This document shows, one piece after another, positions 45,924-56,799 of a stretch of 64,000 bases of DNA. Below the pieces are notes generated by a model. That model saw only the letters and a program-made list of their open reading frames with translations, did no database searches and had not been told where the DNA came from. The stretch is taken from NCBI RefSeq assembly GCF_029931775.1, contig NC_079318.1:24318159-24382158 (forward strand), given 5' to 3'. The stretch is from Euleptes europaea. Lineage: Eukaryota > Chordata > Lepidosauria > Squamata > Sphaerodactylidae. A program made the translations under genes and the position numbers. Each line of letters starts with the position of its first letter. Positions within the stretch are counted from its first letter, which is position 1.

Positions 45924-46204
45924 ATGGACGGCGACTTCTTGCTGGCGCTGCGGCTGCAGGAGGAGTGGGAGGCGGAGGATGGCGGCCCGGCTCAGGTGGT
46001 GGCAGCAGGGGTGGTGGCAGCAGCGGCGACCGCCAGGCCTTCTGCTTCTCCTCCGCCGCCGCGGCCGCTGTCTGTGGTGGACGAAGCCTGGGAGCTGCTG
46101 GACCCCAGCCCGGACGTGCGGGGCCTCTTCATGGAGTTCAACGAGTCCCTTTTCTGGGGGCGCCTGGCCGCCGTGGAGGTGAAGTGGAGCCCGCGGATGA
46201 CCCT
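45924..46204 (+). CDS. SPRTN: SPRTN coding exon 1
   Basis: The start is MDGDFLLALRLQEEW, matching the family N terminus, followed by an alanine/proline-rich insert (about residues 24-49). The donor is GTACGG at 46205: with exon 2 it gives MTLCAGLC, matching human MTLCAGIC. A GTAAAG five bases later looks stronger but would shift the frame. Confidence 0.88.
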
Positions 46205-49200
46205 GTACGGTAAAGGGCGCCGGGGAGAGCTCCCTTCCTGCGGCTTCCTTGGGCTTTTCCTGGGGGCGGGGGGGCTCCCCTTACAATCGTAGGCTGTGAC
46301 CGCACTAGGTATTCCCAGCGATGTATCAAGGGTTTGGAAATGTTATAAAAAAACATAGTTTAAAAGGGTTTTTGGATGCCACGGCTAAAAAATGGTTGGA
46401 AGACGTCTTCACAGTTAAAGGGGGCAAACGAACTGCGAACAGTATTTTTTACAACATTGAGACAGCAAGGTAGACTTCCCCTGACTCTGGAAGATCCACT
46501 GATTTAGCAATTTGTAATAGTCTCTTTTCCTTTCTGTAAACGTATTAGGACAGCAAGGGAATAGCTTGTTGCTGGGCAGGGTATCTCTGCGTGTCTGTGT
46601 GCTAAGGAATTGGGGCAAGAGTCATGGAGGGTTACAATAAACCATAACAAGAACTGGGTGAAACTGTTACTATACTGCCGCCTCCATGTCTGCAGTGCTA
46701 TCAGCTTTACCCTGAATGTTGATGGGTTGTCATGCCTTGAATAGGGATAAATATCTCTCCCTCAGTACAATCGGACTCAGAGATTTCTGCCCATTAGGGC
46801 CTCTGGGTCGCAGCTGCCAGAATAAACTGTTTTCTTGAAATAACCCCCGTTTACCACAACAACATTTTCAAACTCTTAATACATTACTGGGAATACCTAG
46901 TGCGGTAACAGTCTATAGTCATAGGGCACTTTCGCACAGCCCAAATTATGCGCTTCCAATCCACTTTCACTGCACCTTACCGATCATTTGCAAGTGGATT
47001 TTGCCAGTTCCCACAGTGAAATCCACCTTCAAAGTGGATTGCAAGTGCATTGTTTGGGCTGTGGAAGTGCCCACTGAATCATAGCGTTGGAAGGGGTCAC
47101 CAGGGTCATCTAGTCCAACCCCCTGCACAATGCAGGAAACTCACAACTTCTTCCTACTTCTTGGGGGTGGCTGGGATTGTCCGTCAGTCATCTGGGCAGC
47201 ACCCCTTCCTGCTGAGATGCTCACCAGCCTTTTTGCATGTCTCCTCTCCAGCGCGGACAGTGTCCCCAGGCACTGGGGCTTGAGGAAACTTAGGGCTGCG
47301 TGAACTTGATTTTAATAACCTGTTGTATAGAAACTTGGCTGCCTCCCCACCGGTTTCCAGCTGCAGGAGGGGACCAATCTGCCACCCATTGGGTCTGAGC
47401 CTCTCTGGTTCTGATTTGCATCGAAGCTTGCAGTTTTGGATACTTTGGAAGCCAAGTTTTGTTAATTTGGAAGCCAAGTTTTGACTGAAATGGATGGAAA
47501 TGTAACTAACACTTGATACTTTCACACTTGCAGAATAATCCACTTTCAGTGCACTTTGCAGCTAGATTTTACTGTGTGAAACGGAAAGAACCACTTGCAA
47601 ACTATTGTTAAAGTGCATTGAATGTGGATTGAAAATGTATTCTTCAGCATGTGTGAAAGCACCCTATAGCCACTTTCACACATCCTGAATAATGCACTTT
47701 CAATTCACTTTAACAATCGTTTGCGAGTGGATGTTGCCGTTTCACACAGTAAAATCCAGCTGCAAAGTGGATTCCAAGTGCATTATTCGACATGTATGAA
47801 CACATCCTATATTAGGTAGAGAGGAACTTCTGTAGATTTTCTTTATTTGCAGATAGTTTGTAGTTGCCATAGAAAATAGCCATTTTGCAGTTGACTTGAA
47901 GTGATTTGGAACCACACATCTATTGGTTCTTTATGGTAGGTGCATGGCCAGCTTAGTGCTGATCTGTGAAAGAAATCATGATTCCTGGAACACAAAATTA
48001 TTTCCCTATGCCTCCAGGATGAAGTGGCACAGCCTATTTTATCACAACATTTTGCTGTATGTATGCACCAGGATTATGGTACTTGTATTTACACATACAG
48101 AAGGTCTTAGAAGATTTGCAGCATATTGTATGTAGGTAAAACTAAAGGCCAAAACTGCTGTAGCTGTACCATGGGTTCTGCAGCCACAATGTACAGTGTT
48201 GTGTAGAAAGCTGGCACAACATTCCTGCTGCTTCTAATTAGTTCTGGAAATATATCCTCACAGGCTCTGACCTGGAAAAAGTTCAAATGGGTGGGCGGTG
48301 GGGGGGGGAGGAAAATGTACAATTAATTAGTTGTATATGTTTTTTTGGAAACGTGCTTAAAAACCTGATACAAGCTGTAACTAAGTGTTGCCAAAAACTT
48401 CCAAATATGCAAACAGTTATGGAAAGATATTGTGCCATAGTCCACTCAGTGAATGTAATTGCATAGCTATTACACAGCTTGTTTTGATTGTATGAGAGAA
48501 TGATCGCTAATCCAGTCAGCTCTAAGTTCTGGATGAGAAGTATGGAGGTGTAAGCTCATCTCATAACTCTCTAATTTTTGTTTATATGCACACTTGTAGC
48601 CCATGAGCTGGCTTTTCTATCTTAGTATGACATGATGCTTTCCTGATGCTTGTTTACAAGCTGGGAGCAGTGCCTCATGGCTTTGCCGCATTATATCGCA
48701 TTATCCACCTTCGCACTTTAAAAGGTGGTTACTGTCCTGCTTGCAGTGCATAATATAGCATGTTAATTGCTGATACAACGCTGTCAAAGAGACTATGGAA
48801 GTGTGTCGGCACTGATCATAAACTAAGCATTCTATGCCAAATGGTGGCAAGAGAGCAAGATCTTCATTGCTTGCTTCCTAAGAAGACCCTAATCCAGACA
48901 GCAGGGAAAATAGCTAGTATTTAACAAGTAATTATTTTGTGTTTCATAAGCAACTGTGGTAAACAAGTTTCCTTTGTATTGCGTCTTGTAGGTGTGCCGG
49001 GCTTTGCTGCTATGAAGGGCGAGGTGGAATGTGCTCCATCCGACTCAGCGAGCCACTCTTAAAGTTACGGCCAAGGAAAGATCTTGTAGAGGTATTGTAA
49101 AATGAAGGTGTGGATAAATACAGACCAAAGCATGTAAATTTTGCCGCTAACATGTTTATTTGTGCAAACAGTAAAATCTCTCTAATAAGTATCAAAAGAG

Positions 49201-52200
49201 TGTTTTGGAGTGTATGTTTCAAGGGAATAGCCATCACTTTAAAAAGGGGGCATTTGAGTGTAACTATGATGTCAGGCACTTTATATGACCAGCTTGCTGT
49301 ATATTCACCTTAACTTCCACAGAGAATGCTGAAGGCGACCAGTTGTGTGTTTCCACAGGTTTAAGGACATCTCTTTATGAGTGTGTTCCAGACATGAGAG
49401 AGGTTTAGGCAGAGTGAGAAAATACTCTGCAGAGAACTTGGGGATGATGATGTTGGGGATAGGTTGGAGCCTGCATTGGGGCCAGGGTGACTACATTTGT
49501 GGAATTGTTTGAGACGCAGAATAGACAATAAAAGCAAAGGGGCTGTTTAAAAAAAAAGAAAACTACATATATTCCTGAGTGCAGCAGGCAAGCTACTCAG
49601 AAGTAACTTGTTGGGGAAAACATTAATCTAGTAACTATTTCAATTTCAGACTCTCTTGCATGAAATGATTCATGCCTTGTTGTTTGTCACTCACAATAAC
49701 AAAGATCACGATTCCCATGGCCCAGAGTTCTGCAAACACATGAATCGAATCAATCACTTAACTGGTGCCAATATTACGGTAAGCACTCTGCAATGTCCAG
49801 CAGCTTTCAGATTTCTGATACTTCAGGTGCAGTTTGTTGTGAGAGGAAAATGGGAGGAGAAGAGAATGATATAAGCCACATTGGGCCCCCATTGGTGAGA
49901 AAAGCAGGGTATAAATAAAGGAAATAATAAATGTAAGGGCCATCTTAACAAGTTCCAGCTTAGTCATGAGAGAGCTGGCAGTATCACTTCATCCGCAGGT
50001 GGGGGTTCACAGAATTAAATGTTCCTGTGTACAGAAATATTTTATGTATAAACATAGCCTTGTCATTCGGAATCTTTAATAACAAGGGAATGTTTTGTAT
50101 GGAGGATCATTAAGCATGTGGGACCCCATCTGCAATCCTAAGTGGTACAACCCAGGCAGAAGCATACCACCTAAAAGAGTATTAGGCCTCATTAGCTTGA
50201 GGCCCCTATATACATTGAAAATTTCAATTACCCCCTAATCGTGATTTAGATTGCACTTTTTGGCATCTCTCTCTTTGCTTACTGTTGTCACAGGAAGTGG
50301 TTTCAGAATGTGAAAGATGTGAGAATAAATGGGCAACTCTTAAAATATGTACCCTGAAAAGAAGTAAGCGGGTAGGGGGCAGGAAGCTATTTAACCTCAG
50401 TAATGTTTGCATTGTAAAAGTAGTGACTGTAATCCATATCTGCTAATCTACTTGCTAAATTTCCATTGGTTTTAATGAGGTGTGACCTGCACTTAATAGA
50501 AGAAATCCAAAGCTTTTAGGTCAGCACAGAGGAGCTTGATGTCTACAGTCTAGTTCAGTAGAGATGTCAAGATCAGGAATACGCTGTGCTCAGACACTCC
50601 CTTCCCTCGCACATGAAAATTCCTTCTTCCCCTTCCTAGTCTGTACAAACATGGCAAACTAAGGTTAGTACTAAGCACAGCTTGCCTCTAAATCAGAATC
50701 TGACCACTTGGTCTAGGGTGGGATTTTGATTCTGTGTGGGAGGCAGGCTGTGATTATTGCAAATCAAGGACGTGCTGGGCAGAATTGGTGCATTTTAGAC
50801 TACTGCAACTTAGAGTTCTGGCATGAGCAGATGCTCTGGAAAACAAAAATGGTTGAAGAGAATATCATTTTAAAAAAACCCATACATGTTTACTTCTGGG
50901 GTGGAAAGCATATCCACTGGGAATGCCCATGTGAAACTGTTGTCTTTGAACAGCAGTGCCCTTGCAGGCATGGCAGCCTTGTGTGTGCAGTACATACATT
51001 TGCACTGGAAGCTATGGATCAGTGTAGGTTGTGTGTTGTGTGTTAAGTGCCGTCAAGTCGCTTCCGACTCATGGCGACCCTATGAATGAAAGTCCTCCAA
51101 AATCTCCTATCTTTGACAGCCTTGCTCAGATCTTGCAAATTGAAGGCTGTGGCTTCCTTTATTGAGTCAATCCATCTCTTGTTGGGTCTTCCTCTTTTTC
51201 TGCTGCCCTCAACTTTTCCTATCATGACGGTCTTTTCCAGTGTAGGTTAGCCTTTAGTTAATGCAAAACAGAGGAGAGTGTTCTGTATTAAGGTTCCCTC
51301 TTCCCTTTTCTTTAATCTTAGATCTACCATGAGTTTAATGAGGAGGTGGATTCTTATCGTCAGCATTGGTGGCGATGTAATGGTCCCTGTCAAAGTAGAA
51401 AACCATATTTCGGATATGTGAAGCGTGCAATGAATAGGGCGCCATCTGCCAATGACCTCTGGTGGTCTGAACACCAACAGACCTGCGGGGGGACATTCAC
51501 TAAAATCAAAGAGCCAGAGAACTATTCAAAGAAAGGCACAGAGAAAAACCAAGGAAAACTCCCAGCTGATGACAAAGGTACTTGAACCTGCCTTAGTTAA
51601 ATATGTTTTAGCAGTTATTATAGTGCATAGTCCTGCGTGAAAGAGGAAACTGGTTTTTGTCAGGATTGACAATTGATTTTGGTGACAGAAAAAAGAATTG
51701 AAATGTATGTAATTGTGTTTCATGGAAAGGCTGGATATTTTTGTACAGGAGTAGTGAATATTTGCTGTAAAGAATTAACTGCTATCATGCAAGTCCCAGA
51801 ATGTGCATGTCATTAGATTTATCAGAATACTTGAAGTTCAAGCTGCTTGTACTTGTGGGCTTGGATCCCATCTACAGTTTCCACAGATGCAAGGGGGGGT
51901 TACTTTTGCCAATTCCTTCTTCCTGCAGGACATTTCTCATTCACCCAGAAGCTATTCCTGGGTGTTCCCCAGGAGCAGTGTTTCAGGGATGTTTTGAACT
52001 GCTGTGGAAGGGGGAAATCGGCAAAATCCTGTGGAAATTCTAGGTGAGATCCAGTCCAGTGGGGCAGAAATATCAGGGAGCTTGTCATGGCAATGGACGG
52101 TCCATTCCATAACAAGCAGAAGCATCCATTTTTGGGTGATGGACCAATCTGAAAGCCACCAGCATGTTTCTTTTTCCTATTCTCAGACACAACGGGTGAG

Positions 52201-53547
52201 ATAATAATCTTAATCTATCTGATACTTGTTTTTAAAAATTCATAGAATCATAGAGTTGGAAGGGACCACCAGGGTGATCTAGTCCAACCCCCTGCACAAT
52301 GCAGGACATTCACAACTACCTCCCCCTCAAACCCCCAGTGACTCCTATTCCTGAATCATTGCCTGGATAGAAGAAGAGGAGTTGGTTTTTATATGCTGAC
52401 TTTCTCTACCACTTAAGGGAGAATCAACCCAGCTTACAATCACCTTCCCTTCCCCTCCCCACAACAGACATCCTGTGAGGTAGGTGGGGGTGAGAGAGTG
52501 TGACTAGCCTAAGGTCACCCAGCTGGCTTCGTGTGTAGGAGTGGGGAAACTTATCCAGTTCACCAGATTAGCCTCTCCCACTTATGTGGAGGAGTGGAGA
52601 ATCAAACCCGGTTCTCCAGATCAGACTCCACTGCTCCAAACCACCACTCTTAACCACCACACCATGCTGGATAGTACCTTATGTTGGAGATGCATAAAGT
52701 GTTTATTGCATCTGTGTGGGAGTCTGGTCATCATAAATTAATTTATCTGTGTTGCTGTAGCACTCTGCTCTTGGAATAGCTGGATAGTATTTAAGTGTAA
52801 GAATTTATTTCTGATGTGTTTGCAGGAAAAGCTCGTGGAGTTGGTAAACAAAGCGTAATTCCTTTTAGCGGAAAAGGATTTGTGCTTGGGGTAAGAAGTG
52901 GAGAATCATCGTTACAGAGAACCACAAGTCCCAACAGGGAGCTGTTCAGTTCACAGCAACATTCATCACCTGGCTTGAAAGGACCAAATCCTAAAAAAGA
53001 AATAGAATTTGAACCAAGTGTTTCCTGTATAGACACTGGCCGTACACTTTATTGCAGCGAAAAAAATAATCATGTTTCCACCATCAAACTTCCTAAAGTA
53101 TCGGTTGCTAATACAAAAGCATATATTAATGTTAATGGCTCGCCAATCAGGAAAACTTCTTTTAATGCTGGGAGATCAAGTTTATTCGCAACAAATGCAA
53201 AGTACATTTCTCCGCCTTTTAAGGAGACGCAGAAAAGAACACTTCCTGAAGCAACTGTATCAACTCCAGGACGTCAGACCACATCTCAAGGAAATAGTAG
53301 CATGCATGCTTATAGAGTGCCCCCAAAACAGGCAAAAATGGAAGACAAAGGTGCATTTGCAAATTACTTCATAAAGAAATCAGCTCCAGGGCAGACTAGC
53401 CCATCTGTGAAGAGCAAGGCTGAATCTGCATCCTATGACTACTCTGCTACTTGTGCAAGTGATCCGACAAGAAAAGTTAGTTGCCCTGTCTGCCATTCTC
53501 CGGTTTTGGAAGCTAAAATTAATGAGCACTTAGATTCTTGTCTCTGA
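45924..53547 (+). CDS. SPRTN: SPRTN (Spartan), DNA-protein crosslink metalloprotease, five exons, 495 aa
   Basis: Joining 45924-46204, 48992-49091, 49650-49778, 51322-51577 and 52826-53547 gives 495 codons (I recall 489 aa in human). SPRTN is a DNA-dependent nuclear protease that degrades proteins crosslinked to DNA during replication. The SprT domain has HEMIH (H131, E132, H135) and a third zinc ligand H150 in SHGPEF, spaced as in human. A zinc-binding segment follows (WWRCNGPCQ, TCGG). The SHP box PFSGKGFVLG (268-277) is the p97/VCP-binding motif. The UBZ4 ubiquitin finger has C475, C478, H490 and C494. The canonical PIP-box position (336-344) lacks the key residues, but a PIP-like KGAFANYF lies at 430-437. 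The protein stops one residue after the last UBZ4 cysteine, whereas human has about 13 more. Exon joins were set by GT-AG sites and reading frame. Confidence 0.96.
46293..46911. mobile_element. Miniature element (TIR GCTGTTACCGC) carrying an insertion
   Basis: The two ends match 30382-30657. A 401-bp sequence is inserted near its right end. Confidence 0.82.
46458..46858 (+). mobile_element. Probable solo LTR of an LTR element (fossil)
   Basis: The 401-bp insert starts TG, ends CA, has AATAAA about 35 bases before its end, and is flanked by identical ACAACAT (46451-46457 and 46859-46865). No internal retroviral region is present. The exact flanking repeat suggests it is younger than its host element. 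Family not determined. Confidence 0.5.
46924..47072. mobile_element. Palindromic miniature element
   Basis: GGGCACTTTCGCACAGCCCA and the inverse TTTGGGCTGTGGAAGTGCCC form the ends, and the interior continues as an inverted repeat (AATCCACTTT / AAAGTGGATT). Confidence 0.8.
47079..47150 (-). repeat. CR1 3' tail fragment
   Basis: CAGGGTCATCTAGTCCAACC and CCCTGCACAATGCAGGAAAC. Confidence 0.85.
47515..47812. mobile_element. Two adjacent palindromic miniatures
   Basis: About 47515-47664 and 47667-47812 are two related ~150-bp copies with TTTCACACATCCTGAATAAT-like ends and internal AAAATCCAGCTGCAAAGTG. They are diverged relatives of 46924-47072, back to back. Confidence 0.75.
48992..49091 (+). CDS. 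SPRTN: SPRTN coding exon 2 (100 bp)
   Basis: The acceptor is TCTTGTAG and the donor is GTATTG. It encodes CAGLCCYEGRGGMCSIRLSE through RKDLVE and is too short for an ORF scan. It closely matches human SPRTN just before the HEXXH helix. Confidence 0.94.
49092..49649 (+). other. SPRTN intron 2
   Basis: A 558-bp AT-rich intron. No feature recognised. Confidence 0.85.
49650..49778 (+). CDS. SPRTN: SPRTN coding exon 3, catalytic HEXXH
   Basis: The acceptor is CAATTTCAG and the donor is GTAAGC. It encodes 43 residues from TLLHEMIHALLF to LTGANIT, with all three zinc-binding histidines and the catalytic glutamate. Confidence 0.96.
49779..51321 (+). other. SPRTN intron 3
   Basis: A 1543-bp intron, mostly unique, with a BovB 3' end at 51036-51240. 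Confidence 0.85.
51036..51240 (-). mobile_element. RTE-BovB LINE 3' end
   Basis: The minus-strand frame reads IGKVEGSRKRGRPNKRWIDS, TAFNLQDLSKAVKDRRFWRT and HRVAMSRKRLDGT, the BovB ORF2 C terminus, followed by the AAGTGCCGTCAAGTCGCTTC tail. Confidence 0.92.
51322..51577 (+). CDS. SPRTN: SPRTN coding exon 4
   Basis: The acceptor is TTAATCTTAG and the donor is GTACTT. It encodes 85 residues from IYHEFNEEVDSYRQHWW to GKLPADDK, including the cysteine-containing zinc-binding segment and KIKEPENYSKKG, which is shared with human. Confidence 0.95.
52240..52367 (-). repeat. CR1 3' tail fragment
   Basis: AATCATAGAGTTGGAAGGGA, CCCTGCACAATGCAGGACAT and CCCCCAGTGACTCC. Confidence 0.88.
52371..52672 (-). 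repeat. tRNA-derived SINE (type 1)
   Basis: Reverse tail GAGTTGGTTTTTATATGCTG to reverse A box TTAACCACCACACCATGCTG. Confidence 0.92.
52826..53547 (+). CDS. SPRTN: SPRTN coding exon 5 (SHP box, PIP-like motif, UBZ4)
   Basis: The acceptor is TGTTTGCAG. It encodes the less conserved tail: SHP box, NVNGSP segment, a basic RTLPEA stretch, KMEDKGAFANYFIKK, and a UBZ4 finger ending NEHLDSCL then TGA. Confidence 0.96.
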
Positions 53548-54660
53548 GATCTTTTAAGAGTGCTTTATTATTATTTCAAATTTCTATCCCGCCCTCCCCA
53601 GCCGAAGCCGTGTTCAGGGGAGGTTAGGGTTTGCATAGGGTTTGTCCAGTTGAGTATTCCATGTATATTTTACAACCTTTCCTATTTGTTGAGGGGAAGG
53701 GAATTCACTTGCCAATTTGCCAGTTTGTGTGCAGTAAAATCTAAGGTTTCTTTAGCTTGGAGAAGTAGTTATTTTCTGGATTGTTTGGTTAAAAATGCAA
53801 ATGACCCTAAATATGCCTTGCAGCTATAAGATAAATAGGTATTTATAGACATTTTAAAGAAACAAATATACATGTTTGTAGGCTTTGACTTTTCTGAGTG
53901 GCTGCTTTTTCAGCCACCTTTTCCTAAACAGTAGTGCTTGAATTCAAAAAGGATAATGGAATTCAAATGGATTTTTATCCCATTGACAATCAAACACTTC
54001 CAGATTCACTTGCATGTGGATTGGGATATTAACCACTCAGAAGCAATTCTGTTCTGTAATCAGTCATGACAGGTTTCCTCCAAGTTTTAAAATTGGGGGC
54101 AGGACTGTTAAATTAAAATGCTGACAGTGTTCACTGGGCCACTTTACTTTATATATGCTGCTGATGCATTTTAGGATTGGGAGAAATCTTTTTAAGAAGG
54201 AAAAACCAAAGACAGATATAATGTCATCTATTGTGCCCTTGAGAGCCATTGTTAACATAATGGTTTGTATCCTCAGGTTGGCTTCTTGAAAGACTCCTTC
54301 AGATTTCATGTGAAAATAAGTGGGTGAATCCCGCAGGGTATTACTATAGTAATCCTCTTAGGGCTTTTGTAATTATGTTTGAATTGCCCGGGAGTTCAAT
54401 AAGGTAGAAAACTAAAAGTTCTGATAGATCAAGATCATTGTGACCAATATGGTATTCACTGTAGATTACTGTTATGCACACCTGTTCTTTGTTTGTATAA
54501 AAAGTATACAGCTTATTTCCTCTGAGATGGAAGTAGATATTTGAAAATTGAGCATTCAATAAGGGATGCATTTAAAAGAGAATGTTTTTCAGAAACCATA
54601 TTTTAAATAGTTTGCTTTGTATTTGCCTATTCTAAATAAAGTGAAAATTCAGAACATTTT
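53548..54660 (+). other. SPRTN 3' UTR
   Basis: Non-coding from the stop to the polyadenylation signal. It begins with a short interspersed-repeat piece (about 53560-53640, containing CCCGCCCTCCCCAGCCGAAG). Confidence 0.6.
54635..54640 (+). terminator. SPRTN polyadenylation signal AATAAA
   Basis: A canonical AATAAA in TCTAAATAAAGTG, about 1.1 kb after the SPRTN stop, with T/GT-rich sequence about 40 bp downstream. Confidence 0.6.
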
Positions 54661-54770
54661 AACTGAATTCACTGTTTGCTTCGACATCTTTCGTTGGGTT
54701 TTATTTATTCTTGGATGAGTTTATGAGGAGGCAATTTGTTTAGTTAAAGTTCTCCTATAAATGTGGGTCT

Positions 54771-54966
54771 AAAGGTTGACTCAGCCTTCCATCCTTCCAA
54801 GGTCGGTAAAATGAGGACCCAGCTTGCTGGGGGTAAAGGGAAGACGACTGGGGAAGGCCCTGGCAAACCACCCCATAAACAAAGTCTGCCTAGGAAACGT
54901 CAGGATGTGACGTCACCCTATGGGTCAGGAATGACCCGGTGCTTGCACAGGGGACCTTTACCTTTA
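54771..54966 (+). repeat. Sauria SINE, 5'-truncated
   Basis: GGTTGACTCAGCCTTCCATC, CCCAGCTTGCTGGGGGTAAA and GGTGCTTGCACAGGGGACC. The tRNA head is missing. Confidence 0.92.
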
Positions 54967-56799
54967 TTCTCTTGTAGCAATTTGTGAAACTGCAGTACTG
55001 TATTCTGCCTTAATCAGCAGAATTTCAGGACAAGCTGAATGGCAGCCACCATCTGGAACGTCCAGAATGGTCAATGACTCCAGGCAGAGGACAGTGGCAA
55101 CAGCCACTGCATCCACCAGCCAGCCCCAACCGAGTCAAGCGATGACTTTGCTATGCTGCCTGCTTACTGCTGCTTACAGCCCAGGAAAGGGAGCAGAGGT
55201 ACAGAGGGTATACAAACTAGCAGGATAAAAGAACTGCTGCTCAAGGGGCATCGAGAGAAGGGAAACTGGTGTTTCTCCTTCTGTAACCACTCCTTTGTCT
55301 TTTCTCCGTCTTGGTAGAGAGGAGGAGCAGTGGTTAGCACTCCTGCCTGGGTGGGTCCAAGTCGCATTTTAAGGACTCCATGCCCAAAGTTCCCCCAAGC
55401 AAGGGAAGTCTTTGTCAGCAGAAGATCTGATCACCTGGGAAGGCAGTGTCTTAAACATGAAACACACACCTAACCAGATAAAAGCTCTCCCACACACACC
55501 AAATTTGTATGTTATGTCAGGGCTTGATAAATCCCAGGTGCTAGGTCACCATGACACCTAGAAATTTCAGCAGTGATTTTAATTGTCGTGTCTCGGCAAT
55601 TCTCAATAGAAGTACAAAGCTTATTTATCATTCCACTTGAGAATGTTTTGTTGTATGATAAGGATTAATGTGTATGAAGTTCTTGTCATTGCTTCCTTAT
55701 ATGTCAACTTAACTTTACACCATACAGTTGTGGATGAATTCATTCCTTAACCAGCATGATAAACTGTGAAGAGGTTAAGATTAGATTTTGTGGTGCGAAT
55801 AATTAGAAAATATAAACCCTCAACCTTGGCTCCTAAATTTTTGTGCTCTTATAGCCAAATAATTTTTTCCAGGCCTATGTTATGCCACATCCCACTGCAC
55901 GTTCTTCTAACACAGAAGTCTTTACTATGTTCGGTCAAGTAGTTTAGCAGGTAACTGCACTGTTGGGAGCATCAGGCAAAGTTTCTACATATTGAACACT
56001 GTCCACTTTGTTCTAAAATGGTTCGGTATCTAAAACCACAATTCAAAGTAAAAGCATCAATATATCAAATCTGCATTATATACGAGCATGAGATTAATTC
56101 ACCCTTTTTTGCATTTGAATCTCCCTTCAGCAGCTTATTCCAAAAATAAACCTACATTTTGCTGCCAAAATTTGGAGGGTCTGGCTTTACAGTGCAAATG
56201 TATACATCCACATATATTTCCTGCCTAACTAGCTATGCAGGAAACTTTTGAATCTACTGTAGCAATCAGTGTTGGATCTATATTACTACCTTTTCTTCAT
56301 GTAACCTGGATAAGTTCTAGGCTGGTTGTATAAGTTCTCAAGAAGCTGACCAAAGTGGTTGGGATGCAGTGGTATGGTACAGGGACCGTAGCAGCATAGG
56401 GGCAGGGATGTGGGGCCTGGGAGACCTTAGTTTCATAAGAGCGTCACTCAGACTGCTCCACATGCCAGGCATTCAGCAAATAGACAACATAGCTTCAAGA
56501 TTTTAAAGACTTTGTACAGTGGCCCTTGCAATAGTGGATGGAAGAAGTACTTATAAAAATTTATGTGAATCAGAGTGTGTGAGTTGTTTTAGCAGTGAAG
56601 ACTTTACAGCTGTGTGGTTAAACAGCATTTTTAGTACTTCTGTTTGTCTCAAATTGACACTAGATGGTGCTGCAGTAAGAGCAGAATTTACTGAAGTTCT
56701 ACAATAGGTTATACTAGGGGTTCTTAACCGTTGATGCCTTGCAGCCCCACAGGGAACCTGCAGCTCCTTTGTGGCATCAGTTGCCTGGGGCCAGAAAAG
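54967..56799. other. No gene seen
   Basis: Unique-looking sequence. In human the next gene beyond SPRTN is EGLN1 on the opposite strand, but no EGLN1 exon was found here. Confidence 0.4.

Larger units (their letters stand above)
46205..48991 (+). other. SPRTN intron 1
   Basis: A 2787-bp intron packed with miniature elements from 46293 to 47812, including a probable solo LTR. From 47813 to 48991 nothing is recognised. Confidence 0.85.
51578..52825 (+). other. SPRTN intron 4
   Basis: A 1248-bp intron with a CR1 tail and a type 1 SINE; 51600-52230 looks unique. Confidence 0.85.
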
